Assembly: GCA_022616515.1 (NCBI GenBank)
Contig: JAKEEQ010000035.1
Span: forward strand, 1 to 34,798
Direction of reading: 5' to 3'
Length of the DNA: 34,798 nucleotides
DNA from: Chloroflexota bacterium
GTDB taxonomy: Bacteria > Chloroflexota > Anaerolineae > Aggregatilineales > J027
A program made the translations under genes and the position numbers. Below are positions 24,193-32,277 of this stretch, piece after piece. The notes under the pieces are model-generated. The model made no database searches, was not told the origin of the DNA, and saw only the letters and a list, made by a program, of their open reading frames with translations. Positions within the stretch are counted from its first letter, which is position 1, and every line of letters begins with the position of its first letter.

Positions 24193-24739
24193 TTTTTTGA
24201 TTACGGTGCGAAAGGTGTCGCCGGGAATATTTTCATTTTACAGAGACAAACCTCCTTTCATTCACGGAACGGTAAAAGAGGGGACATTTGCACGTGATGA
24301 ACTGGTCGAACTGGTCGGATTCCGGCAAAGCCCCATTCTCGCCCGCATGCACGTTATCCTTGGCCTTTCAACAACAAACTCCCCCTTCCAGACCGCCCGC
24401 CGTCGCAATTTAATGGCACGACTTGACGATTACTATCCGGTACAGGTGGGTATGGTCATCGCCTCCCCGAATTCGATAAAAGCCCACCGCGTTTTTGAGT
24501 GCAGCTTTGACTATGGCTGTCATTTTGACGATGTCGATTTCACGATGTCACAGTCAGGCACGGTTGACATTCATAACGTGAGCGTATCATGTTATTTTGA
24601 GCCGAAGTCGGGATCGGTGTCCAGCATGGATTGGGTTGTAGAGCTAGACGAATGGATTGCGCTGGCAGTAGGCTGGCGTTTTCATTTACTGGATGAAGCC
24701 CGCCGCGTAATTGGCGCGGGAGAAGTTACTCGTGTCTGA
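24182..24739 (+). CDS. EF-Tu domain II-III-like protein lacking the GTPase domain
   Basis: This 185-residue protein resembles the two beta-barrels of EF-Tu. Residues 5-60 follow domain II (FLITVRKVS, GTVKEGTFARDELVELVGF). VGMVIASPNSIKAHRVFECSF at 89-109 matches EF-Tu [20 protein letters not shown] at the II/III junction. Residues 150-185 match domain III (WVVELDEWIALAVGWRF, RRVIGAGEVTRV). The GTP-binding domain, with GHVDHGKT, is absent, and the frame cannot be extended to it. The protein could bind tRNA or another partner without GTP switching. AGGAGA lies eight bases before ATG 24182. It converges with the Cas4-like gene with adjacent stop codons. Confidence 0.78.
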   Translation: MSDDFLITVRKVSPGIFSFYRDKPPFIHGTVKEGTFARDELVELVGFRQSPILARMHVILGLSTTNSPFQTARRRNLMARLDDYYPVQVGMVIASPNSIKAHRVFECSFDYGCHFDDVDFTMSQSGTVDIHNVSVSCYFEPKSGSVSSMDWVVELDEWIALAVGWRFHLLDEARRVIGAGEVTRV

Positions 24740-25231
24740 TCATCTAACGAGCGACTGATCACAGCGGCGGCAGTGACGACAGGCATAACAACGCTTTCTG
24801 CTGTCATGGGAGCGGTCCAACGGGTTGTCCAGATGTTCGCGGTCGCGATGCATCGTTTCCAGCACCTCAAGCAGCATTTCGAACATTTCATCGTCATAAT
24901 CGACTTCAAATGTGCGGTCGTCGTAGCGAATGACACCATACGGCGGCGCAATGTTGACCGTCTCTTCAACCAGCAAGCAGTGCACAATCACCTCGGCAAT
25001 GTGCGTATCATGTGGATTCGAATCGGCTTTGCCGGGTTTGACAAGAACAGGAATCGGTTTGCTGTTGTGATAGATCACATAGTCCGGTTTTCCGGTGATA
25101 CCATACTTCCACGAGACAAGTTGTCTGCTGAGTTTACCGCCCGGCGTGAAGCGAAGCCGAATCCATCGACCAACGACCCACATTACGGCTGTTGCCAGCA
25201 GCAAACCACCGACAAGAAGATAGAAATTCAT
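24740..25231 (-). CDS. Membrane-anchored Cas4-like (PD-(D/E)XK) protein with altered active site
   Basis: This 163-residue protein has a membrane helix at about 3-21 and a Cas4/RecB-like nuclease domain. GKPDYVI (D50), VLVKPGK (K65), HCLLVEE, YGVIRYDDRTFEVDY and RSHDSRKRC fit Cas4, and the end RCYACRHCRRC holds C148, C151, C154 and C157. The catalytic motif that should read (D/E)-x-K reads L63-V-K, so the acidic residue is missing; the Q-x-x-x-Y motif reads E-V-I-V-H. Nuclease activity is therefore doubtful. It overlaps the upstream 62-residue gene by four bases (ATGA). No CRISPR array or other cas gene is present. Confidence 0.85.
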   Translation of the reverse strand: MNFYLLVGGLLLATAVMWVVGRWIRLRFTPGGKLSRQLVSWKYGITGKPDYVIYHNSKPIPVLVKPGKADSNPHDTHIAEVIVHCLLVEETVNIAPPYGVIRYDDRTFEVDYDDEMFEMLLEVLETMHRDREHLDNPLDRSHDSRKRCYACRHCRRCDQSLVR

Positions 25232-25416
25232 TGAATTCCCAGGAATATCAACAACAGTGAGGTGATAATCATCAGCCCCGGAATCACAAACAGCAGTGGA
25301 AATAGACGCTTGCGGCGGCGGCTCCGTATTTTGTGATCATACCACCATGCCCGCTGGCAATAGACATAGCGGGCGACCTCAGAAGCAACAATCAGTTCAT
25401 TACGCTTAAACGTCAT
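25228..25416 (-). CDS. Small membrane protein with Cas4-like N-terminal CxR motif
   Basis: This 62-residue protein carries ASEVARYVYCQRAWWYD at 11-27, which matches the N-terminal Cas4 segment (S-x-Y-x-Y-C-x-R) that provides one ligand of the iron-sulfur cluster (C20). A membrane helix follows at about 39-60. It overlaps the translin gene end by 11 bases and the Cas4-like gene start by four bases, so all three should be translationally coupled. Together with the Cas4-like gene it looks like one Cas4 protein split in two, each part with its own membrane helix. A function for the pair is not known to me. Confidence 0.8.
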   Translation of the reverse strand: MTFKRNELIVASEVARYVYCQRAWWYDHKIRSRRRKRLFPLLFVIPGLMIITSLLLIFLGIQ

Positions 25417-26047
25417 CGCGCTCGATTTCCTTTTCTAGTGCCTCAATCGCATTCTGTAACTGCTGCTGGCGAAAACTGGTGGTAACATCACCGCGTGTGC
25501 GTTCGAGTACATTGCGCAGGACGTCCGTGCGGCGGCGCAGGCCGTGCGTAATCGCGTCGGTAAAATCGACCGTGATGAGCTGGCTGTAAATGGCATCCAT
25601 CGCATCCAGCAATCTTTCGGCTTCCTGAGTGTGATGGTGACGGATGATGTCCAGAATATGGCGGCGGAGTTCGCTGGCTGCTTCTGCCAATCCATTCACA
25701 TAAGTCGCTGGCTCGACCTTGAGTTCATCTGGTGTAGGGAGTGACTCGTTATGTACCAGTACATAAGTCAACTCGGCTTCAACATATTCACGCAGTGCAT
25801 CCTGTGTATAGCCGCTGTGATAAAGTTCTGGATAGGCTGCTTCATTCTCACGTAGGCTGGCGGCGATTTCACGGGCTTTGCTTAGCCCATTCTTAGCTTC
25901 ATCCCATTCGCGGCGATGGATGGCGCGAATCGTATTGGCACATTCACGAATGAGTTTCCGGGTGCGGGCTAATGCCGCTTCACGGGCGTCATTTAATCCC
26001 TCGAAGGTATCCTGTATCGAATCGAAAACGGTATCAAGTTGGTCCAC
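25406..26047 (-). CDS. Translin-family protein
   Basis: This 213-residue, all-helical protein matches translin. ECANTIRAIHR at about 35-45, DALREYVEAELTYVLV at 83-98, YVNGLAEAASELRRHILDIIR at 116-136, AERLLDAMDAIY and DFTDAITHGLRRRTDVLRNVLERTRGD at 161-187 are the family blocks. Translin and its partner TRAX form the C3PO ribonuclease in eukaryotes; TRAX uses acidic residues in an EYVEA-like helix, and E87/E90 here lie in such a helix. A similar RNA-binding or RNase role is an inference. The start is GTG 26047, supported by AGGGG about nine bases upstream. It opens the Cas4-like operon. Confidence 0.85.
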   Translation of the reverse strand: MDQLDTVFDSIQDTFEGLNDAREAALARTRKLIRECANTIRAIHRREWDEAKNGLSKAREIAASLRENEAAYPELYHSGYTQDALREYVEAELTYVLVHNESLPTPDELKVEPATYVNGLAEAASELRRHILDIIRHHHTQEAERLLDAMDAIYSQLITVDFTDAITHGLRRRTDVLRNVLERTRGDVTTSFRQQQLQNAIEALEKEIERDDV

Positions 26048-26092
26048 AAAAACACCCCTGGTGGCAAGTAACGTGCTGTTATTTTAACACGT

Positions 26093-27271
26093 TTAGATTT
26101 CCAAACGAACCTCATCCAGCAAAGAATTGTCGAGGCCATACGCCTTTGCTGTCAGAGCGGTGTTGTCAATATCTACGATGACGAAATGGGCCTGCGATGT
26201 GACAAACTGCGATCCGGCGGCATGGCTGTCCCCTACCGGATAGATAACCGCCGAGCCTCCACCAGTGGTGATATGTGTGATTCTGTCAATCAACAGCCGC
26301 TCATAAAGGTGCGAGTGTCCGTTCAGGACTAACGCGATTCGATCAGCATACGCGGCGAATAGGTCACGCCACTGCGACTGCGACGGATTGCCATCACCGG
26401 GATGAACGGACGACGACGTGCGAAATGGGATGTGCGAGAAAATGATATTGGTTCGCGCTGTTTCATCAGCCAGTCGCTCACGCAGCCACGCATCCTGTTC
26501 TGCCAGTCCGCGTTCATTGTAAAACGTCTGGGTGTTCACACTCAGAAACTGGACATCTCCCCGCCGAAAACTATACCAACTTCGCCGCTCCTCAAAGGTA
26601 GGCATATCCAGCAGTGGTGGGTAGGCAGTGTAATAAAAGGTAAGACCATTGGCGTCCCGTGTAGCGGCTTCATTATCATGATTCCCAATCGCAGCATAAT
26701 GGGGCATTTGTTGAAGGAGAGGCTGGAACGGCAGGTAGAATTTTAGTGCCCAATTGCGCGGCAGGTCATTGCCATAGGCTTCACTGAAATAGACCATATC
26801 ACCCGTATGCAGCAAAAAATCCGGCTCGTGCGCCGCCATATGCGCCACAAGCTGAAGCGTGACGTCATCACCATAGCCGCTGTCACCGATGACGGCAAAA
26901 CGCATCGGGGCATCAGGCTCCGGTGTCGTAAAGCGCACGGTTGACCAGTCTGCGTCAAAATAGAGTGGAAACTGCCCGTTAAGTTCAACCTGATAAACGT
27001 ATTCGACGCCGGGTGCAAGATCGTCAAGGATAACCAATGCCTTTTCATCACTGATGGATAACTCGCGCGGACTATTATCATTTCCCTTCAAAGTCAACTT
27101 CGCATTGAGGCCCGTCGTTGGCAGCCACCAGTACACCACAGCACTGGTTTCTGTAACATGCAGGGTTGTTGGCGGAATCAGGAATTGTGGTGAGTCTGAT
27201 TGTTTTAATCGAAAATCTCGTGGCAAGAGCGCTATCATAGATAGCAATTTCAAAAATGTGCGGCGATTCAT
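26093..27271 (-). CDS. Tat-exported metallophosphoesterase (purple-acid-phosphatase-like)
   Basis: This 392-residue protein starts with a twin-arginine signal (NRRTFLKLL at 2-10). A fibronectin-like domain (about 30-117, LAPGVEYVYQVELNGQ) precedes the metallophosphoesterase domain. The metal motifs are GDSG (D130), HTGDMVY (D158), GNHD (N197, H198), FSHIPF and NGHSHLYER. It would hydrolyse phosphate esters on the outer side of the membrane; iron or manganese would be bound. ATG 27271 with a weak GAGAG site is preferred because the RR motif follows at once; ATG 27292 gives seven more residues. It is 45 bases upstream of the translin gene and may share its transcript. Confidence 0.92.
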   Translation of the reverse strand: MNRRTFLKLLSMIALLPRDFRLKQSDSPQFLIPPTTLHVTETSAVVYWWLPTTGLNAKLTLKGNDNSPRELSISDEKALVILDDLAPGVEYVYQVELNGQFPLYFDADWSTVRFTTPEPDAPMRFAVIGDSGYGDDVTLQLVAHMAAHEPDFLLHTGDMVYFSEAYGNDLPRNWALKFYLPFQPLLQQMPHYAAIGNHDNEAATRDANGLTFYYTAYPPLLDMPTFEERRSWYSFRRGDVQFLSVNTQTFYNERGLAEQDAWLRERLADETARTNIIFSHIPFRTSSSVHPGDGNPSQSQWRDLFAAYADRIALVLNGHSHLYERLLIDRITHITTGGGSAVIYPVGDSHAAGSQFVTSQAHFVIVDIDNTALTAKAYGLDNSLLDEVRLEI

Positions 27272-27382
27272 AATTCTCTCAATTGTGGTCATCAGTGTGG
27301 CCCTATTGTAATGATCTTCTTGTGCGGGTGTCCACGACTGTTCGGAGATTTCCGTGAAATTGCTTGTTAGAGCTTAGAATGA

Positions 27383-27412
27383 TTGGAATTTGCACCCGGA
27401 CTAGACTATAAT
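27383..27412 (+). promoter_or_regulatory. Candidate sigma-70 promoter
   Basis: TTGGAA (27383-27388) and TATAAT (27407-27412) are 18 bases apart, about 44 bases before ATG 27456. Confidence 0.55.
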
Positions 27413-27455
27413 CAAACTAAATACGTTTACCTTATTAATGAGCGAGGATAACCCG

Positions 27456-28397
27456 ATGTCGGACAGTTCCGGCGACCGTCAATCAGATCCAACCGTTCCG
27501 AACACCTTATCTGATCGCAACGCGGATGGCATCCCCGTTGAAGACCTGATTAAGATGACGCGCAAGCTGACGGAACGCATCACCAACATGGACCGCCAGC
27601 GGCTGGCACTGGACCTGAAACATAACAAGCTCAGTATCAAAACAAACGCGCCTATTACGCTTCAGCAGTTTTTCAGCGGCGAGATCGATCTGGACCACGA
27701 ACTTGCCAAGCGTTTTTCCAAAGCACCATTGATGTCCGAGGTCAGTGTTCACCCTAAACGGCCTGAAAAAGTGCTGCCGGTACGCCGGGCGGTAGCCGTG
27801 CTCAGTACACAGGATACCAGCGCACAATTAACGTTTGATGTTGAAATTACCACCGGGGCTATTGAAATTTCGTTTACACTGGGCAGCATGGTATCGTTCC
27901 GCTTCGAAATTGGCGAAATCGATGCTAATGAGCGTCATCGCTGGTTGGATCTGGTACGTCGGCCCAGCGGCATTGCTTTCCTGTGGACACAGGAACGGTG
28001 GGAAAAAGACTATATTATTTTTGTTATTCGAGAAAATTTTGCGCGGCTGTATGCCTTTTCGCCCAAGCGTTTTGAAGCAGGTGCTCGCATCACACCCGAT
28101 GCACTGGTGATCCTGACCGACTGGCTGGAAGCGTTCTGGTTCCCGGAAAACCCGGTCGAAATCAAGCCACCAGACGGCGATTTCGAGCAGTATCATCTGG
28201 CGGGCGCATCCGTAAGCGGCGACTATATGGTGAGTGTGCGCGATACGGGCACGCTGGCAAAAGTTGAAGTACCAAAAGTCGAATATGGCAAAGAATTACC
28301 GGAGTCAACTGGCAGCATCGGGCCGGAAGATGAGACCAAACCACCAGCATCATCACCAGAGGATGAGGATAGTGACCCAAGCGTCCTGGAATGGTAG
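27456..28397 (+). CDS. Uncharacterised protein with disordered ends
   Basis: This 313-residue protein was not recognised. Residues 1-25 are polar and probably disordered, and the last 60 residues are rich in Pro, Glu, Asp and Ser. Between them lies one folded region (about 30-250) with alternating beta segments (AQLTFDVEITTGAIEISFTL, WEKDYIIFVIRENFARLYAF). It has no signal peptide, membrane segment or clear catalytic motif. ATG 27456 is preferred to ATG 27438 because GAGGA lies seven bases before it. It starts a plus-strand run of three large unknown genes. Confidence 0.7.
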   Translation: MSDSSGDRQSDPTVPNTLSDRNADGIPVEDLIKMTRKLTERITNMDRQRLALDLKHNKLSIKTNAPITLQQFFSGEIDLDHELAKRFSKAPLMSEVSVHPKRPEKVLPVRRAVAVLSTQDTSAQLTFDVEITTGAIEISFTLGSMVSFRFEIGEIDANERHRWLDLVRRPSGIAFLWTQERWEKDYIIFVIRENFARLYAFSPKRFEAGARITPDALVILTDWLEAFWFPENPVEIKPPDGDFEQYHLAGASVSGDYMVSVRDTGTLAKVEVPKVEYGKELPESTGSIGPEDETKPPASSPEDEDSDPSVLEW

Positions 28398-28449
28398 GTC
28401 AGACGTGAGGGAAAAGTCAGTTTTCCTGACTATAATAGTGACATTCAAT

Positions 28450-28469
28450 GGCGGACCGCTGTGTCCGCC
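28450..28469. repeat. Short hairpin related to the 614-677 element
   Basis: GGCGGAC (28450-28456) pairs with GTCCGCC (28463-28469). The core GCTGTGTCCGCC is also present near 666-677, so this may be a truncated copy of the same repeat family. Confidence 0.5.
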
Positions 28470-28510
28470 TCTCTCATGTAAGCATAGAACGCTCGAAGGA
28501 GTTTTGACCA

Positions 28511-29875
28511 GTGGCATCAAACATCCGCACCTGCCCACATTGTGGAGCATCTGTTAGCGGCAATACAACTCGATGCCCGAATTGTGACCATCGTCTGGAA
28601 CTTGACTTATCCCGTGTACCTGATGACCTTCAATCTGCGGCGGAAACGCAAAAACCGGAAGACGATAAGCCACTCTATTCATCGGTAGAACATCCCCGGT
28701 TTAATTTGCCAGAAGAACCGCGGGATACAGATCATCCGACTCCGCTGGATATGCTGGTGATCAGCCCACGTCCACCTGAACATGACGTTGAGGATGCGGA
28801 TGAAAATCATGTGCCGGACGAGATTGAGGCTGAAGTCGAGGACGATGAAGAATTTGATGCACAGGAAACCTTCGTACCTGACGATGTTATTGAGCCGCCA
28901 CCCGTAGCAATCCCCTACGCTGATACGGATACTGCACAAAGCGATGCGGCAGAACCCGATTCTCCCATTGCAACACGCGAAGCCTATCTGTCGGCCTTTG
29001 GCGATTCGAAGCCAATCCAGCCAGCGGCGCGTATCCCTGAACCCGAACCACTGCCGCCGGTCGATACCCAATCTTCCACACCGCAGACGTCGACCCAGCA
29101 GGTGGTGATTCCGGCTGCACCATTTACGCCACCACCGCAGACAAAACAGATGCTTGCGGTACAGGTCACACCCCAGATCGCACCCTACAGCAGTCAACCA
29201 GCCATCCCCTACGGGCAGCGTCCCTATCCGACACCTTACGAGCAGCAGCAAGCCATGCCATCAGATTATTGGCTGCGCCAGCGAGTACAGGCTTATGGGT
29301 TGGGCGGATATAAGATGGAAGCGCAAAACCAGTGGGAGGCACTGCTGAGCATTGGCAAAGGGATGCCTACCCTGTGGTGGATCATCACGATTTTGAGCGG
29401 GTTTGGCCTTATCTGGTACTTCATGATGCTGCTTTTTTCAGGCTTCAAGCGCGACAAGGTCTATATCGGCCTTGAGCCAGATGGTTATGTGTTTGAAGAG
29501 GGCGCAGGCTCGGCCCATATTCGCCGCCGCCGGGAACGCAATTCGCGGCGCTGGGCAGTGGCGGGCATCATCTTTGCCATTCTGTCGATTATCTTGTTCT
29601 TTTTGCTGCTGGTTGGTGCGTCGGTGGTTGTGAACAGCTACGAGCAGGAACTGGCCGCCGCCTTCCCCGAATTTCAGTTATTTGAGGATGTAGAAGTCAC
29701 CGAAGAAGTCACCGCCATTGACCGCGAAAACGCCGAACTGATCGGCTTTCTGATGATCATCCTGTTTGCGATGTCCGGCGTGGGCATCGTCGGGGGCTTT
29801 ATGGTTGCCATTATTTCGTACATTCAAGCCGCCGCCTATCGCGTTCACGTCGCGCCGCTGCCGGGATATGATTAG
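28511..29875 (+). CDS. Zinc-ribbon membrane protein
   Basis: This 454-residue protein starts with a zinc ribbon (C8-P-H-C11, C22-P-N-C25). A long Pro/Glu/Asp-rich, probably disordered part runs from about 35 to 260. Three membrane helices follow: about 288-312 (WWIITILSGFGLIWYFMMLLF), 345-370 and 410-440. The ribbon and the acidic middle are likely cytosolic. The start is GTG 28511, with AAGGAG about 11 bases upstream. It may sense or scaffold proteins at the membrane, but no function is evident. Confidence 0.8.
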   Translation: MASNIRTCPHCGASVSGNTTRCPNCDHRLELDLSRVPDDLQSAAETQKPEDDKPLYSSVEHPRFNLPEEPRDTDHPTPLDMLVISPRPPEHDVEDADENHVPDEIEAEVEDDEEFDAQETFVPDDVIEPPPVAIPYADTDTAQSDAAEPDSPIATREAYLSAFGDSKPIQPAARIPEPEPLPPVDTQSSTPQTSTQQVVIPAAPFTPPPQTKQMLAVQVTPQIAPYSSQPAIPYGQRPYPTPYEQQQAMPSDYWLRQRVQAYGLGGYKMEAQNQWEALLSIGKGMPTLWWIITILSGFGLIWYFMMLLFSGFKRDKVYIGLEPDGYVFEEGAGSAHIRRRRERNSRRWAVAGIIFAILSIILFFLLLVGASVVVNSYEQELAAAFPEFQLFEDVEVTEEVTAIDRENAELIGFLMIILFAMSGVGIVGGFMVAIISYIQAAAYRVHVAPLPGYD

Positions 29876-29965
29876 AAGCGTAGCTTTTCCATAGGTTAAT
29901 CATAGTCGTCATCTAATAGGATTTACGTTAAGTTACCTATCTCACAAGTGTTAAAGAGATAGACC

Positions 29966-32260
29966 ATGCGACTGATCGTTCTCCTAAGTTTCATCTTTCT
30001 TCTGGCCCCTATCAGTGTAACCGCCCAGAATCCAGAGAAATATCGCCTGCGTAATATTCCACCAGAAACCTTCATAGAAACCATACCTGATCTGATGGCC
30101 CATGATATAGATCGTAACATCAGCGGATTTGCTGACGACATTACCACGGAAATGCAGTTGCGATATGGCGACATCAGCCAACGGAGCGAGGCCGAGATAA
30201 ATCGTGCGTATCAGTCTCTGAAAAGCACGGATTCCTTTGTGCGGATTAATCGTGCATATTGGAATCAGCAACTGATTATGTCGCATATCAACGGCGCTGG
30301 TTTAAAACTCAGTGACGGTGATACTTACTATTGGTTTGGAACTCACGTTATCAGGATTGAAGAACGCGATTTCAATGCAGACGGTCAACCGGAATTCCTG
30401 CTGCATGTGAATAGTGAAGAATACCGTCAAATGCTGGTGTTAGAGGCAGTCGCTAATAATCATTATCGACTCGTACCCGCTCCGTTACCCTGGTTTGCGG
30501 ACGGTCAGCCCTATTTTTCAACGCTCAGTGGCGGACTTGAGGAGGTATTGTTTGACGACATCCTCAACGATGGTTCACCTGAATGGGTGCTTACACTTGG
30601 TGGTATGAAGGCCAACCACAAACAACACGGACGGCTAATCATACTTAAGTGGCGAGATGATCAATTGATCGATATTGCCAGTATGGGAGACAGTTTTTTG
30701 AGTGAGGATGAAATGAGTTATGAGGGTGTATCACTTACAGGACCGGTGGTTCATCCTCCTTATGTCAACTGGTTTACCATCAATGTAGACGATGATTCGG
30801 CTCAAGAAATTCGGCAGGTGCAGGAATTTACGGACAATTGGACCTGCACGTTCATCGAGACTCGCACTTTTGACTGGAACGCTGATGCATTTTCATATCA
30901 GTTCCTGAACATTGACCGGGTTTATGAAGAGTCGGCGGGGTGCAACCTTCGCCGCGCACAGCAGGTGATGTGGGATGGTGATATTGAGGGGGCTGTTGAA
31001 CTTTATAAAGCCAGCCGGAACGAGGCGCATAGCTTAAGTGATATTCGTGCACAATATCTCGACCTCCGACTTGCACTGGCTTATAGTCTTATCGGTAAAC
31101 ATGCAGAAGCTGATGCGTTGTTACATAACCTTCAGACACAACTCCCATCCTCAGAATTCATGGGTACACTCATCGAACGTGTTACCAGCGCTTACACTCG
31201 ATTACCTACTGCGCTCAATCTGTGTCAGGCGATGTATAATCAATTCGCAGAAGGCTTCAATTTCTTCAAATGGGAAGCTCAGAATCTAGGAGTCATAAAA
31301 GAGGTTCCTGTACTGACCAACTCTATTGATGCACCACTCGTCAATCCCGTTCAAGCGGGTTGTGACTTTCCAGAGTATCTTGAAGATTATATGCATAGCC
31401 TAACCGTACCTCTTAACGATCAATTCAACGTTGAGCCAATACGTAGGATAGCGGCTGATTTTGATAATGATGGTGCCGAAGAGCACTTGATATGGTTTAG
31501 TCAAAATAAAGAGTTTTTCCCTTATTTCCTTACCATCAATGGCGTAAGCCGTCCACCAATTCCGTTCCCAGATGAGAATACCGTCCTTATCACGCAGACT
31601 CTGGACACAGGAGAAACGATTCTTATCTATAAGTTCTTTCAGGATGATGTAAACACAGATGAGTTGAGTGTTCACAATGACCAATTTTACTTGTATAGGT
31701 GTTATCCACTCCAGGATCGCGGCAATTCATTGGAGCGCGAGCGAGGCTATTTGAGATTATGGCGACTGAATGGCTCGGAGCTTGTTACAACACTCGATAT
31801 TCCACTCTGTGAAGATATAAGTACTAACAGAGTTCTGAATAGAGATGATATTTCCGGTTGGGCTATTGTTGATGAGACTTCGGCAGTGGAAGCAAACTAT
31901 GAGTGGAATGATGAGACTGACAGATACGAAATAGTGAGTTTAAACACAGAGGCAATTCCAGAAAATTCTGTCAACAATAATCAGAATACTCCGAGCATTT
32001 CTTATGCCATCTACCGATCTAAACGGGAATATCAGGACACAGGCAATTGGTTCTGGGGGATTCTGCGCATGGAGCGGGCACTGGACAGTAATGCCGATGA
32101 TATACAGGGGCGAATTCGACTCCATTACTGGCTAGGATTCTTTTACGAGATGGCAGGTATTGAGTCTCGTGCGGTTGAGCATTATCTCACTGCCGCAACT
32201 GAAGGCTCCGGGACGGCATGGGGCGAACTTGCAGCCCTACATTTGACTCCAAAACCATAA
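29966..32260 (+). CDS. Large secreted protein with calcium-loop-like motifs and a TPR-like end
   Basis: This 764-residue protein has a signal peptide (core about 4-18, cleavage near TAQN). Four Asp-rich loops occur: DFNADGQPEF from 135, DDILNDGSPEW near 198, NVDDDSAQEI from 273 and DFDNDGAEEH from 498. They resemble Ca2+-binding FG-GAP/VCBS-type loops. Helical repeat-like stretches lie near 345-385 and at the C-terminus (LHYWLGFFYEMAGIESRAVEHYLTAA, TPR-like). AAAGAGAT precedes ATG 29966. It converges with the GNAT gene across 17 bases. The family is unknown; a large cell-surface protein is the best description. Confidence 0.75.
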   Translation: MRLIVLLSFIFLLAPISVTAQNPEKYRLRNIPPETFIETIPDLMAHDIDRNISGFADDITTEMQLRYGDISQRSEAEINRAYQSLKSTDSFVRINRAYWNQQLIMSHINGAGLKLSDGDTYYWFGTHVIRIEERDFNADGQPEFLLHVNSEEYRQMLVLEAVANNHYRLVPAPLPWFADGQPYFSTLSGGLEEVLFDDILNDGSPEWVLTLGGMKANHKQHGRLIILKWRDDQLIDIASMGDSFLSEDEMSYEGVSLTGPVVHPPYVNWFTINVDDDSAQEIRQVQEFTDNWTCTFIETRTFDWNADAFSYQFLNIDRVYEESAGCNLRRAQQVMWDGDIEGAVELYKASRNEAHSLSDIRAQYLDLRLALAYSLIGKHAEADALLHNLQTQLPSSEFMGTLIERVTSAYTRLPTALNLCQAMYNQFAEGFNFFKWEAQNLGVIKEVPVLTNSIDAPLVNPVQAGCDFPEYLEDYMHSLTVPLNDQFNVEPIRRIAADFDNDGAEEHLIWFSQNKEFFPYFLTINGVSRPPIPFPDENTVLITQTLDTGETILIYKFFQDDVNTDELSVHNDQFYLYRCYPLQDRGNSLERERGYLRLWRLNGSELVTTLDIPLCEDISTNRVLNRDDISGWAIVDETSAVEANYEWNDETDRYEIVSLNTEAIPENSVNNNQNTPSISYAIYRSKREYQDTGNWFWGILRMERALDSNADDIQGRIRLHYWLGFFYEMAGIESRAVEHYLTAATEGSGTAWGELAALHLTPKP

Positions 32261-32277
32261 CAGAGCGCGTACTGGGC

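Noticed and set aside
24740-25416. A CRISPR-Cas adaptation locus because of the Cas4-like protein
   Set aside because: No repeat-spacer array and no cas1, cas2 or effector gene is in the window; the protein is membrane-anchored and its active site is altered.
26047-26110. AACGTG/CACGTT inverted repeat as a terminator after the phosphoesterase
   Set aside because: The stem is short, the loop long and no T tract follows; the genes on both sides may be co-transcribed.
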